Assembly: GCF_013256425.1 (NCBI RefSeq)
Contig: NZ_CP053904.1
Coordinates: forward strand, 3,844,001 to 3,908,000
Direction: 5' to 3'
Source of the DNA: Hymenobacter sp. BRD67
Lineage (GTDB): Bacteria > Bacteroidota > Bacteroidia > Cytophagales > Hymenobacteraceae
DNA length: 64,000 nt
The position numbers and the translations under genes were made by a program. Shown here one piece after another: positions 8,672 through 17,333 of this stretch (positions are counted from its first letter, which is position 1; every line of letters starts with the position of its first letter). The notes beneath the pieces were generated by a model. That model was not told the DNA's origin. It saw only the letters and a list, made by a program, of their open reading frames with translations, and searched no databases.

Positions 8672-9084
8672 GCTATCGACAAGCCAGTCGCTTTTCGCTC
8701 GGGTAATAAAAAGCTGGGTCCTTTGAAGGCTGCGGCTGGCCGTAGCTTTAGCTTGTGAGCCAGGCCACTGGCTTGCAGGCTTTTTACCAGAGGGGAAGGC
8801 ATGCCGCACCAGTATACTTCGGTGCCCGCGCGCCGGCAGCAGGCATCGGCCCGCAGCAGGGCCTGCCTGCCCAGCAGGCTTAGCGAGTGCAGCTGCTGCG
8901 TGTCTATCCAGGCTTGGGTGGGGTGGCGCTCCAGCAGCTGCTGCACTGTGCTGAGTAAGTGCGTGGCATCGGTAGTGCTGGTGCAGCTGCCCCGTAGGCT
9001 CAGCCCCACGCATTGCCGGTGGCTACCAAAATGAATGGTAAGCGAACGAGAGGGTAAAATCAACAAAAAGAAAGCGTTATTCAT
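8668..9084 (-). CDS. STAS-like domain protein (tentative)
   Basis: A 138-residue protein from the ATG at 9084 (MNNAFFLLILPSRSLTI). The pattern of an N-terminal strand pair, then AWIDTQQLHSLSLLGRQALLRADACCRRAG, GTEVYWCG and LVKSLQASGLAHKL resembles STAS (anti-sigma-factor-antagonist) domains, in which a Ser/Asp-rich loop precedes a long helix. This is recognition by pattern only. It stands alone, convergent with cdaA, with a good TAnnTTTG element 31 bp upstream. Confidence 0.55.
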   Translation of the reverse strand: MNNAFFLLILPSRSLTIHFGSHRQCVGLSLRGSCTSTTDATHLLSTVQQLLERHPTQAWIDTQQLHSLSLLGRQALLRADACCRRAGTEVYWCGMPSPLVKSLQASGLAHKLKLRPAAAFKGPSFLLPERKATGLSIA

Positions 9085-9114
9085 AGCAGAGGGGTAGAGA
9101 GCGAAAGAGTGTCG

Positions 9115-9122
9115 CAAATATA
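9115..9122 (-). promoter_or_regulatory. TAnnTTTG -7 element for the STAS-like gene
   Basis: TATATTTG on the minus strand, 31 bp before the ATG at 9084. It supports that start over the one at 9117. Confidence 0.45.
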
Positions 9123-9425
9123 CGCGTGTAAGTCAGTGAATTATGGCATAGAAAACGGGTTTTTCGGCTACGTAATAATACCTGTTTTCAGCTGTGCCCA
9201 GCGGAGGGCGATTAGGAAGCGGCTATAGTTCAGCTACGTGTTTCCCGCATATTCTCGCAGCTGGGTGGGAAATGGCTGCGCAAATACGCATAGGTGCTCC
9301 GTATAAGTTGGTAATTATCTTATAAACAGGCATTTTATGAGAAAAACTGCCATCCTATACCGTGCTTTAATCGTTGAAACGGAGCAACTGGTTACCCATC
9401 TCTTTTCACTTTCTTACTTTCTACT
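9123..9425. other. Intergenic region with a 30-codon leader ORF
   Basis: Divergent gap between the STAS-like and KGG genes. The only coding-like content is a small frame 9337-9429 (MRKTAILYRA...) of 30 codons whose TGA overlaps the ATG of the KGG gene (ATGA). No hairpin, promoter motif or RNA gene was recognised in the rest. Confidence 0.4.
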
Positions 9426-9737
9426 ATGAAGCCTGCTGTGAATACGTCGTCTCTGGTTTCCTCATCCCCCATGGGTTTTAAAACCCGCCCGGCCGCCCGT
9501 ATCGGCGACGGCAGCCGCACCAGCCGCCGGGGCTTCGCCAGCATGGACCCCGCCGAGCAGCGTCGCATTGCCAGCGAAGGTGGCAAGGCCTCGCACGCCA
9601 GTGGCCAGGGCCACAAATGGACGGCCGAAGAAGCGCGGGCCGCGGGCCGTAAAGGCGGGCTTACCAGTCGCCGGGGCCCCAGCCGTCCGGCTGGCGAGGC
9701 GAAGGCTACTGCCGGCAAATCCAAGACAACAAACTAA
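9426..9737 (+). CDS. KGG-repeat stress-induced protein
   Basis: A 103-residue, basic, hydrophilic protein with KGG-domain repeats like those of GsiB/YciG stress proteins: RGFASMDPAEQRRIASEGGKASH and GQGHKWTAEEARAAGRKGG. KGG proteins are typically induced by general stress, desiccation or stationary phase; their biochemical role is unclear. The N-terminal 35 residues are Ser/Arg-rich and likely disordered, as is the Lys/Ala-rich tail. A very long hairpin terminator follows. Confidence 0.85.
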   Translation: MKPAVNTSSLVSSSPMGFKTRPAARIGDGSRTSRRGFASMDPAEQRRIASEGGKASHASGQGHKWTAEEARAAGRKGGLTSRRGPSRPAGEAKATAGKSKTTN

Positions 9738-9767
9738 GAGCCAGGTAGCCCTGGCCGCGTACTTGCG

Positions 9768-9839
9768 CCTACGGCACAGAGCATGAAAAAGCCCGGTTCC
9801 TTACCTGGAACCGGGCTTTTTCATGCCCTGTGCCGTAGG
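9768..9839. terminator. Bidirectional terminator, 33-bp hairpin
   Basis: Arms 9768-9800 and 9807-9839 pair over 33 bp with one mismatch and a 6-base loop. An A5/T5 tract lies within the stem, allowing termination of both the KGG gene (+) and the convergent response regulator (-). Confidence 0.9.
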
Positions 9840-9844
9840 TGGCA

Positions 9845-10489
9845 CTAGCTGAGCAGGCCCTGCGTTACGGCCAGCTTGATGAGGGCGGCGGTGTTCTTGG
9901 TCTGGGTTTTCTCCAGGATATTCTGCCGATGGGTTTCGATAGTGCGCTTGCTAGTAAATAGCTTTTCGGCTATCTCGTTGGTAGTAAGTCCTTCAGACAA
10001 AAGTTGGAGTACCTCGTTTTCGCGGCGCGAGAGGCGGCCGACCCTAGGGGCTGCGTCGGGCTCTTCTTCTTTGGCCAGCACTTTGCGTAACATATTTATC
10101 CCCAAGTCGCTGCACAAAAACTGCCGCCCGGCAATCACCGCCTGGATGGCGAGCAGAATCTCGCCTTTTTCGGCGCTTTTGAGGACGTAGCCCGATGCGC
10201 CGGCATCGAAAAGCTGGCCGATATAGCGCTCGTGGCCCAGCATACTCAGAATAAGCACCCGAACCTGTGGGTAGTCGGTGTGCAGGTGCTGAGTGGTGGC
10301 CAAGCCGTCGAGCACCGGCATATTAGCGTCAAGCAGTATCACATCGGCCGGGGTAGCGGGCAGGCGGTCGAGCAGCTCCTGACCATTATTAGCCTCGCCT
10401 ACTACCTCAATATCAGGCTCGTTGGCGAGCAGCGCCCGGAGCCCGTCGCGTACGATGGTGTGGTCATCAACTAGAAAAACGCGGGTCAT
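9845..10489 (-). CDS. LuxR-type two-component response regulator (NarL/FixJ family)
   Basis: A 214-residue regulator. The receiver domain (1-120) has the acidic DD pair at 8-9, phospho-acceptor Asp54 (ILLDANMP), the switch Ser near 83 and Lys near 104 (VLKSAEKG). The C-terminal HTH (about 150-210) has the LuxR signature LSRRENEVLQLLSEGLTTNEIA..KRTIETHRQNI. The ATG at 10489 (MTRVFLVDDH) matches the family start. No histidine kinase is adjacent, so its partner is elsewhere. An inverted repeat lies 120 bp upstream. Confidence 0.93.
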   Translation of the reverse strand: MTRVFLVDDHTIVRDGLRALLANEPDIEVVGEANNGQELLDRLPATPADVILLDANMPVLDGLATTQHLHTDYPQVRVLILSMLGHERYIGQLFDAGASGYVLKSAEKGEILLAIQAVIAGRQFLCSDLGINMLRKVLAKEEEPDAAPRVGRLSRRENEVLQLLSEGLTTNEIAEKLFTSKRTIETHRQNILEKTQTKNTAALIKLAVTQGLLS

Positions 10490-10607
10490 AAGCTGGGGTG
10501 CCGACAACAAATAACAGAATCTTGGGAAGCCGGCCAGAAAAATGTCTACGAGCCAAGTAACGGTTAGGGTTACCCTGACTTCTGCCGCATGCTGTCTACT
10601 TGTCTGA

Positions 10608-10642
10608 TTTTATTCAAAATATATATATATTATTGAATAAAA
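10608..10642. promoter_or_regulatory. AT-rich 10-bp inverted repeat
   Basis: TTTTATTCAA (10608-10617) and TTGAATAAAA (10633-10642) are perfect inverted copies around a TATATATATA core. It lies between the end of kbl and the response-regulator gene and could be an AT-rich operator for the regulator or a terminator of kbl; the sequence does not decide. Confidence 0.4.
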
Positions 10643-10659
10643 TAAATGCTTAAGCGCGT

Positions 10660-11856
10660 CTATTTTAACACGCCCAGCTCATGGCCCACCTTGGTAAAGG
10701 CCGCGATAGCCTTATCTAGCTGGGGCCGGGTGTGGGCCGCACTGAGCTGCACCCGGATGCGAGCCTTGCCCTGCGGCACCACGGGGTAGTAAAAGCCCAC
10801 TACGTAGATGCCTTCATCGAGCATTTTGGCCGCAAATTCCTGGGCCAGCTTGGCATCGTAGAGCATAACGGGCACAATAGGATGCTCGCCGGGGGTGATA
10901 TCGAAGCCGGCGGCCGTCATCTGCTGGCGGAAATACTGCGTATTTTCTTCGAGCTGGTCGCGCAGCTGCGTGCTTTCGGTAAGCAGCTCCAGCACGCGCA
11001 GGCTGGCCCCCACGATGGCCGGCGCCAGGGTATTGCTGAACAGGTACGGACGTGAGCGCTGGCGCAGCAGCTCGATAATCTCCTTGCGGCCCGAGGTGAA
11101 GCCGCCCATGGCGCCGCCCAGCGCCTTACCAAGCGTGCCGGTGATGATGTCGACGCGGCCCATCACGTTGCGGTACTCGTGGGTGCCGCGGCCGGTTTTG
11201 CCCAGAAAGCCCATCGAGTGACACTCGTCAATCATTACCAACGCACTATATTTATCGGCCAGGTCGCATATCCTATCCAGCTGAGCGATAGTACCATCCA
11301 TCGAAAAGGAGCCATCCGTCACGATGATGCGGTGGCGCGTGCCCTTGGTCACGGCGTCTTGCAGCTGCTGCTCCAGGTCGGCCATGTCGTTGTGCTGGTA
11401 GCGGTAGCGCTGGGCCTTGCACAGGCGCACGCCGTCGATGATGCTGGCGTGGTTGAGGGCATCCGAAATAATGGCGTCCTGCTCATTAAACAGCGGCTCG
11501 AATACCCCGCCGTTGGCGTCGAAGGCCGCTGCGTACAGGATAGTATCCTCGGTGCCCAGAAACTCGGCCAGCTTGGCTTCCAGCTCCTTGTGAATATCCT
11601 GGGTGCCGCAGATAAAGCGCACCGAGCTCATGCCGTAGCCGTGCGAGTCGATGGTAGCCTTGGCGGCCTTTATCACCTCGGGGTGTGAGCTGAGACCCAG
11701 GTAGTTGTTGGCGCAGAAGTTGAGCACGTCGCCGGCCTCCTGAGTATCGATTTCCGCGCCCTGGGGCGAGGTGATGACGCGCTCTTTCTTGTAGAGGCCC
11801 GCGTCTTTTATTTCTTGAAGCGTTTGCTGAAGGTCGGATTGAAGGGTGCCGTACAT
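10660..11856 (-). CDS. kbl: Glycine C-acetyltransferase (2-amino-3-ketobutyrate CoA ligase)
   Basis: PLP enzyme that cleaves 2-amino-3-oxobutyrate with CoA to glycine and acetyl-CoA, the second step of threonine breakdown. The 398-residue product shows [16 protein letters not shown] (46-61), the [12 protein letters not shown] loop, the PLP-binding DECHSMG segment and the Schiff-base lysine in [14 protein letters not shown]. Length and wording match Kbl rather than the related BioF or serine palmitoyltransferase. The matching threonine 3-dehydrogenase is at 13845-14837. Confidence 0.95.
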   Translation of the reverse strand: MYGTLQSDLQQTLQEIKDAGLYKKERVITSPQGAEIDTQEAGDVLNFCANNYLGLSSHPEVIKAAKATIDSHGYGMSSVRFICGTQDIHKELEAKLAEFLGTEDTILYAAAFDANGGVFEPLFNEQDAIISDALNHASIIDGVRLCKAQRYRYQHNDMADLEQQLQDAVTKGTRHRIIVTDGSFSMDGTIAQLDRICDLADKYSALVMIDECHSMGFLGKTGRGTHEYRNVMGRVDIITGTLGKALGGAMGGFTSGRKEIIELLRQRSRPYLFSNTLAPAIVGASLRVLELLTESTQLRDQLEENTQYFRQQMTAAGFDITPGEHPIVPVMLYDAKLAQEFAAKMLDEGIYVVGFYYPVVPQGKARIRVQLSAAHTRPQLDKAIAAFTKVGHELGVLK

Positions 11857-11913
11857 GGGGTGGGGAGGTAAGCGGAAATAAAAAGTTTAGTATAGCCTGG
11901 GCTACTGTCTGGG

Positions 11914-12531
11914 CTATGCGGCTTGTGATAGTGGCTCAATGGGTAGCCATGGGAAGGCCAATCTGACAATTTCAAACTTGGCAACAGGTAGTAATTGGCG
12001 CAGGTCGTCACTGTCGCAAAGTAGGTAAGTAACTAATGCCTTACTACCATCTAAAAATGTGAGAATAGTATAGTTCCAACTGAGCTTACTGTTTTTAGGG
12101 GCATAGTGTGTTAAGAGCGTAACATCCGAGATTTTATGAGCTGTGCTATCTGTAGCAAAGCCGTGTAGTAATAAGTCGTCTGTTTTATTGAACATTAAAA
12201 TCCTGTCTCTATCGTAGCGCCAATAAGACCAATAAAGCCGGACGTAAGTGAAAACAAGTAACCACAGGCAAAACATGGCCGCACCAGCGAGAAGCCCAAG
12301 AAGAATCGTACCTGGCTTCACTATAAGTAGGATTATCATCCAAAGCCCGGCAGTGAGCATACCTAATATAAATAACAGCCAACCAATATCAAACCCCCAG
12401 AAGCGGGTAGTGAAGCTGACCACATCTTGATTTAGCTGCTGCGCGTGTGCGTAGAGGTGATAGCCAACACCCAGAAACAGTAATAAAAACGCCAGCACAA
12501 TCCGCAAGCCAGTCCATTGGGTCGAGTCCAT
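11914..12531 (-). CDS. Membrane protein of unknown function
   Basis: About 205 residues from the ATG at 12531 (an in-frame ATG at 12570 would add 13). Three strongly hydrophobic helices (LRIVLAFLLLFLGVGYHLY; WLLFILGMLTAGLWMIILLIV; LLGLLAGAAMFCLWLLVFTYV) are followed by a cytosolic beta-rich tail with DRDRILMFNKTDDLLL and LTFLDGSKALVTYLL, which resembles a PH-like membrane-associated domain. I do not recognise the family. Codon use is more AT-rich than that of its neighbours, which may mean a different history. Confidence 0.65.
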   Translation of the reverse strand: MDSTQWTGLRIVLAFLLLFLGVGYHLYAHAQQLNQDVVSFTTRFWGFDIGWLLFILGMLTAGLWMIILLIVKPGTILLGLLAGAAMFCLWLLVFTYVRLYWSYWRYDRDRILMFNKTDDLLLHGFATDSTAHKISDVTLLTHYAPKNSKLSWNYTILTFLDGSKALVTYLLCDSDDLRQLLPVAKFEIVRLAFPWLPIEPLSQAA

Positions 12532-12596
12532 GGCTAAGAGAAGATAGCGGTTGAGAGGTGGCATAAGCAAGCAAGGTGTCTGTATACAAAGGTAGA

Positions 12597-12604
12597 TATG
12601 TGCG
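12597..12604 (-). promoter_or_regulatory. TAnnTTTG -7 element for the membrane protein gene
   Basis: TACCTTTG on the minus strand, 27 bp before the ATG at 12570 and 66 bp before that at 12531. Confidence 0.45.
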
Positions 12605-12651
12605 AACAGTAGCTGCTGCTCTGCTCAAAACCTTGCATCCACAGTGCAGAA

Positions 12652-13691
12652 TTATCGCTGTGTCGACTGGTGGCTGAGAAACACCTGCACCCCCAGCTTG
12701 CCGCTTTCAATAAGCTGCTCCTTCTCATCAGCCGAGATGCGCCGCACCTTGGGCCCGAAGCCCCTGGTGCTGATACTGATGGTGCGGGGCCAATCGGGTG
12801 GCAGGGCGGGGTTGAGGTTTTCGAGGGCTACGGTATAGAGCGCGCCAATGTAGGAGGAGAAATCGTGGATGTCGTAGGGCGCCAGCGCCGGGCGGCCAGT
12901 GGGCAGGGTATCGAGGGCTATCTGCTCGTCGCGGTCGAGGCGAAGGCCCAGGGTTTCGGGGTTGGCGGCGGTGCCGGGTGGCAGGCCGGCGGGCAGGTAG
13001 CGCGGCTGGTCGAAAAGGTGCAATGGATAATTGGCCAGCAGGCCGCCATCTACGAGCACCTGCACGGGCTGGCCGGCTTTGGGCTTGCCCTGGATAACGT
13101 GGTCGTCGGCATCGAGCAGGACCGCCCGGAAATATAGCGGAATGCTCATGCTGATGCGCACGGCATCGGCCACGCGCATGGTGGGATTGGTTTCGTAGCT
13201 GAAAACCTGGGTGCACTGCCGCGTGAGGTTTGTGCCGGTGGTGTAGAGGTCACGGTAGTGGCCGGGCTGCGCCTGGGCCAGCTGATGCAGCTCGGCCAGG
13301 GTGAGGTTGGGGCGCTGCGTCTGGCGGCCCACCAGCTCGCAAAGGTACTTCGTGAGCTGGTCGCCCCGGTACCAGCCGTACTGGCGCAGCAAGCGGCTGC
13401 CGCCCCCACGAAGATGAAGCGCCCGTCGTTGAGCCGTTGCACGGGCGTGCGGTTGATGATGTCGATAATGGCCTCGGGCGAGTAGCCCACCGCCAGCAGC
13501 GCCGCCTGAATGGCCCCCGCCGAAGTGCCGCCCACCCGCGTGATATGGCTCAGAATACCCTGCGCGGCCAGTTCCTGCAAGGCCCCGCCGTAGGCGATGC
13601 CCCGGATGCCGCCGCCTTTCATAATAAGGTTGCGGTAAGGAGGCGAAGGAAGCTGAGCGCGCACAGGCTGGATACTGCCGGGTAAGGTCAA
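12652..13691 (-). CDS. Patatin-like phospholipase (one frameshift near 13405)
   Basis: Serine lipid hydrolase with a Ser-Asp dyad. In order: the glycine-rich oxyanion motif KGGGIRGIAYGG (25-36), the nucleophile elbow GTSAG (about 55-59) and, in the second part, the dyad motif DGG in VLVDGGLLANYP. The frame is lost at the C5 run 13403-13407 (plus strand); restoring one base gives FIFVGGGSRLLRQYGW and a 346-residue protein. No signal peptide is seen. Predicted to hydrolyse membrane lipids; substrate unknown. Confidence 0.88.
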
Positions 13692-13797
13692 AATACTGAG
13701 TATTTAAGGAGTAAAGGTATAGTCATAGACCTTAAAGATACCTGGGTAGCTGCTACTAGTTGCACTGCCGGCCCAACCTTGCCCCTGACCCTGACCG

Positions 13798-13805
13798 TAT
13801 CTTTG
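13798..13805 (+). promoter_or_regulatory. Promoter of the threonine dehydrogenase gene (TTG / TAnnTTTG)
   Basis: TATCTTTG with a TTG at 13779-13781, 16 bases upstream, close to the Bacteroidota -33/-7 arrangement. It is 40 bp before the ATG at 13845 and supports that start over 13779. Confidence 0.6.
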
Positions 13806-13844
13806 CAGCCTGCCCTTCCCACCCCTCACCCAGCTTTGTATTTC

Positions 13845-14837
13845 ATGACTACTTCCCCCGGCGACACCGCCCCTTCGCGAACACCTGGCAACGTCCTCGT
13901 TATCGGGGCCTGCGGCCAGCTCGGCCTGGAGCTGACGGCCGCCCTGCGCCAGCGCTATGCACCCGAGGCAGTTGTGGCCGCCGATGTGCGCCCGCCCCGC
14001 AACCCCCAGGCGCTGGCCGGTGGCCCGTTTGAGCTGCTCGATGTACTGGACAAAGCCCGGTTGGAGGCACTGGTGCAACAATATAGACCGGTGCAGATAT
14101 ATCACCTGGCGGCCCTGCTCTCGGCCACGGCCGAGAAAGACCCGATGTTTGCCTGGAAGCTAAACATGGATGGCCTGCTGAACGTGCTGAACCTGGCCGT
14201 GCAGTACCAGGTGCCGCAGGTGTACTGGCCCAGCTCCATCGCCGTATTCGGCCCCGACACGCCCCGCGAGCACACGCCGCAGCTTACCATCATGAACCCC
14301 AACACGGTGTATGGCATCAGCAAGCTGGCCGGCGAGCAGTGGTGCGAGTGGTACCACCGCCACCACGGCCTCGACGTGCGCAGCCTGCGCTACCCCGGCC
14401 TCATCGGCTACAAGAGCCTGCCCGGCGGCGGCACCACCGACTATGCCGTGGACATCTACCACAAGGCCGTGGCCGGCGAGGATTTCGAGTGCTTTTTGAA
14501 AGAAGACTCTTACCTGCCCATGATGTACATGCCGGATGCCCTCAAGGCCACGCTTGACCTTATGCATGCGCCGGCCGACCACATCAAGGTGCGCACTAGC
14601 TACAACCTGGGCGCGATGAGCTTCTCGCCCCAGGAAATTACGGCGGCCATCCAGCAGGAAGTCCCTGATTTTAAGGTTAGCTATAAGCCCGACGGCCGCC
14701 AGGCCATTGCCGACTCGTGGCCGGCCAGCATCGACGACTCGGCTGCCCGGCAGGACTGGGGCTGGCAGCCCGAATTTACCCTGGAAAAAATGACCCAGGA
14801 TATGCTGGCCCACCTGCGTGAGCCAGTGACAGCGTAG
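13845..14837 (+). CDS. tdh: L-threonine 3-dehydrogenase, extended SDR type
   Basis: NAD-dependent epimerase-like protein of 330 residues: Rossmann motif GACGQLG (21-27), an AADVRPP acid after strand 2, and the catalytic YGISK. The wording HLAALLSATAEKDP, LNMDGLLNVLNLA, SLRYPGLIGYKSLPGGGTTDYAV and the C-terminal DSWPASIDDSAARQDWGW is that of the short-chain (UDP-galactose-epimerase-like) threonine 3-dehydrogenases, not the zinc MDR enzyme of E. coli. It oxidises threonine to 2-amino-3-oxobutyrate, the substrate of the nearby Kbl. The start at 13845 (MTTSPGDTAP) is supported by the promoter. Confidence 0.9.
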   Translation: MTTSPGDTAPSRTPGNVLVIGACGQLGLELTAALRQRYAPEAVVAADVRPPRNPQALAGGPFELLDVLDKARLEALVQQYRPVQIYHLAALLSATAEKDPMFAWKLNMDGLLNVLNLAVQYQVPQVYWPSSIAVFGPDTPREHTPQLTIMNPNTVYGISKLAGEQWCEWYHRHHGLDVRSLRYPGLIGYKSLPGGGTTDYAVDIYHKAVAGEDFECFLKEDSYLPMMYMPDALKATLDLMHAPADHIKVRTSYNLGAMSFSPQEITAAIQQEVPDFKVSYKPDGRQAIADSWPASIDDSAARQDWGWQPEFTLEKMTQDMLAHLREPVTA

Positions 14838-15082
14838 CTCGGGGCTTGCCATTGACCAGAATAAGTCGCCATTCGGGCCAGGCACCGTGCCAATGGCCTG
14901 GATGGCGATTAGGTGTATGTGGCAACGGCCACCGGATAGATACATGGCAGCTATGCGCCCCGAAAGCGGGTTGCGCTCGCTCGGCCAGCCCGGCGTAGGC
15001 ACCCGGAACCATAAAGAACCCATGCCGGAAGGCGAAGTAGCATTAGGATGCAGAAAGACCGCAGAAAGCAGATACCTGTGAC

Positions 15083-15090
15083 TACTTTTG
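15083..15090 (+). promoter_or_regulatory. TAnnTTTG -7 element
   Basis: TACTTTTG, 28 bp before the ATG at 15118. Confidence 0.4.
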
Positions 15091-15117
15091 TTGCGCTTTA
15101 TTCTATTGCTATTGCCG

Positions 15118-16413
15118 ATGCTGAAACGACTACTTTGCCTGCTGCTTACGCTGTTGTTTTATGCAGACTATGCCCAGGCCCAGGCCTACGAGCCGGGCTG
15201 GCTGGTGCGCACCAATGGCGATACGCTGCGGGGCGAGCTTGAAAACGGCTTCTGGCTGGAGCCGCCTACGTTTGTCCGTTACCGGCGCACGCCGGAGAGC
15301 CCGAGTGAGCTGTTTCCGGCGCGCCAGCTGCGCGCCGTCAGCTTTAAAGGCGGCCGGTATTTTCGCCACGAGGTATTACGCCTGGACCGCGCCGCCGAGG
15401 TTCGGCTCCAGGACCTCAAGCGGGGGAACTACGTGAATATGCAGCCCGATTCGGTGCTGGCCGAAGTGCTGCTGAGCGGTCCGGTTGAGCTGCTGCGGGT
15501 GGTGCGGCCCGGAGCCACGCAATTTGTGCTGCGGCGCCCCGGCCGGCCCGACCTCAGCCTGAGCGAGCGCCACTACCTTAGCGATGGGCCGGATATAAAC
15601 AGGATAATCGACGGCAACAACTACCGCAATCAGTTGATGCTATACTTCGCCGATTGCCCGGCGGCCGTCAGCCTGGCGGAGAGAATCCCCTACACGGCTG
15701 CGGGCCTGGCCGAAGTAGCTCAGGCTTATGCTATTAGCTGCGCTCCCGGCAAGCAGCCGGCCCAAAGCTGGCTGTCCCAGGCGGTGCCTCGCCGTAAGGG
15801 CGCGTTCCAGGCCGGGGTGCTGGCGGGGGTACGTTATAATCACATGGCTAGTCCGTCGTTCGTACTGACTGAGGGCTGCCACGATTGCCAGGTTCATCCT
15901 TTCGGTGGTCTCTACGCCGAGCTGCTGCAGCCCAGCCGCATTACGGCTTTCTACGGGGAGTTTAGCCTGAGCTCGTTTCATAACCAGGGCACTTATACCC
16001 TTGGATTCGATGCCACTGGCAAACGCATATATACGGTATTCGATTTCCGCGCTTTGCTGTTCACTGCCCGCCTGGGCGTACGGTATTTTGTTCCGCTGCG
16101 GCACGACCGGCAGATAATGCTAGGCTTTAGCTATGAGCATAATGAGGTATTAGGGCTGTCATTGACTGGTAATGGTAGTCCCGACCCTAGCACTGCTGGC
16201 GAAGCCTATGCCTCGCCTACTCTGCTCCCCGACCTGATGCTGGGCTGGCGCTGCCAGCGCTTCACCGCTAGCATCGACGGACAGCTATACCACAGCAACA
16301 GCGACTCTAACGCCCTCTATAATTTCTTTCTGGGTAGCAGCTGGGCTACGCGGCTGGGCCTAAGCTACCGCCTGGGCCGCAACCCCGATAAGCTGGCTCA
16401 TAACCATAACTAA
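15118..16413 (+). CDS. Secreted outer-membrane-type protein, unknown function
   Basis: A 431-residue protein with a signal peptide (MLKRLLCLLLTLLFYADYAQAQ). The N-terminal 170 residues (GWLVRTNGDTLRGELENGFW; FPARQLRAVSFKGGRYFRHEV) look like a domain common in Cytophagales exported proteins that begin with a nucleotide-free beta sandwich. From about residue 240 the alternating aromatic and polar strands (AGVLAGVRYNHM; ARLGVRYFVPLRHDRQIMLGFSYEHN; LGLSYRLG at the end) resemble an outer-membrane beta-barrel. Function not recognised. Its stop overlaps that of the convergent hydrolase gene. Confidence 0.75.
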   Translation: MLKRLLCLLLTLLFYADYAQAQAYEPGWLVRTNGDTLRGELENGFWLEPPTFVRYRRTPESPSELFPARQLRAVSFKGGRYFRHEVLRLDRAAEVRLQDLKRGNYVNMQPDSVLAEVLLSGPVELLRVVRPGATQFVLRRPGRPDLSLSERHYLSDGPDINRIIDGNNYRNQLMLYFADCPAAVSLAERIPYTAAGLAEVAQAYAISCAPGKQPAQSWLSQAVPRRKGAFQAGVLAGVRYNHMASPSFVLTEGCHDCQVHPFGGLYAELLQPSRITAFYGEFSLSSFHNQGTYTLGFDATGKRIYTVFDFRALLFTARLGVRYFVPLRHDRQIMLGFSYEHNEVLGLSLTGNGSPDPSTAGEAYASPTLLPDLMLGWRCQRFTASIDGQLYHSNSDSNALYNFFLGSSWATRLGLSYRLGRNPDKLAHNHN

Positions 16414-17303
16414 GTAAGCTGCGTCAAAATCTCCTCCCAGTTTTCCAGATAGAGCATGTGGCCCTGATTGGGCAGCAGGCGCAGGTGCGCGGCCGTGAGG
16501 CGGCTAGCCAGGTAAGGAAGATGGCTGGCTCCCCACACCCCATCGGCGGTGCCGTGCCAGAGGGTACAGGGGGCGCGCACGTCTTCAATGCGAAAGCCGG
16601 GCGGACGGCACCAGGCCTGGGCATCGTCGTACACGCCCCGGCCGCCGTGGGTAAAGCCCTGCACGGCCGCATCGCGCAGCAAGGCCCGGAATTCGGCCGT
16701 TACGACTCGCTCGGCGGGCTGCATAAGCCGGATAAACCAGTCGATAGTGCGGTTGGGGTGGCGCGCCCACTGCCGGCTCAGCCACAAAAACGTAGTGCGG
16801 TTGAGCCACGGAAAGCTCTTCTGGCCCCAGCGCAGCAGCTTCCAGGTGCGCGATAGGTGCCGGTAGCTGGCGCGCTCGCCCAGGGGCAGGCAGCTGCTGA
16901 GCAGCTGCACGGCCGCTACCCGCTGTGGGTAGCGAGCGGCCAGCGCCAGCGCGTGTACGCCGCCCACCGACCACCCCATCACCTCTACCGGCTGCCCAAT
17001 GCCCAGCGCATCGAGCAGGGCCACGGTATCGGCCGCAAACGACGGAAACGAAAGGCGCCGGTACACGTCACTCTGGCCCACGCCGGGTCGGTCGGGGGCA
17101 ATTAGCTGCAGCTTTAACCGGGCCAGCAGCGCCGGGGCAGGCGGCAGCGCCAGGCCGGAAGTGCCAAACCCGTGCTGAAATACTACCGGGCGGTGGCCGG
17201 GGTCGCCATAGCGCGTCAGGCCCAGCTGGCGGCCGTCGGGCAGGCGCACGCGCAGGCGCGTCTGGTAGTCGGGAGTAAGGCTGGTTTGACCAGGAACAGG
17301 CAT
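16410..17303 (-). CDS. Alpha/beta hydrolase
   Basis: A 297-residue alpha/beta-hydrolase-fold enzyme. The oxyanion HGFG follows strand 3, the nucleophile elbow GWSVGG places Ser112, the acid is likely Asp in HGTADGVWG (about 250) and the base His in NQGHMLY (about 281). A helical cap of some 70 residues (FIRLMQPAERVVT..) separates elbow and acid. The substrate cannot be told from sequence. It is 30 bp downstream of an MFS pump gene on the same strand, so the two may be co-transcribed. Confidence 0.9.
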   Translation of the reverse strand: MPVPGQTSLTPDYQTRLRVRLPDGRQLGLTRYGDPGHRPVVFQHGFGTSGLALPPAPALLARLKLQLIAPDRPGVGQSDVYRRLSFPSFAADTVALLDALGIGQPVEVMGWSVGGVHALALAARYPQRVAAVQLLSSCLPLGERASYRHLSRTWKLLRWGQKSFPWLNRTTFLWLSRQWARHPNRTIDWFIRLMQPAERVVTAEFRALLRDAAVQGFTHGGRGVYDDAQAWCRPPGFRIEDVRAPCTLWHGTADGVWGASHLPYLASRLTAAHLRLLPNQGHMLYLENWEEILTQLT

Positions 17304-17333
17304 GGGTCAGCGTACGCGGGGCGCGGCCTGGGG

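Noticed and set aside
12652-13691. Patatin gene as two separate genes or a pseudogene
   Set aside because: One added base in a C5 run joins both parts with all catalytic motifs, in line with the other contraction sites.
14160-15023. 287-residue open frame on the minus strand opposite tdh
   Set aside because: It is antisense to a clear enzyme gene and has shadow-like composition with no family resemblance.
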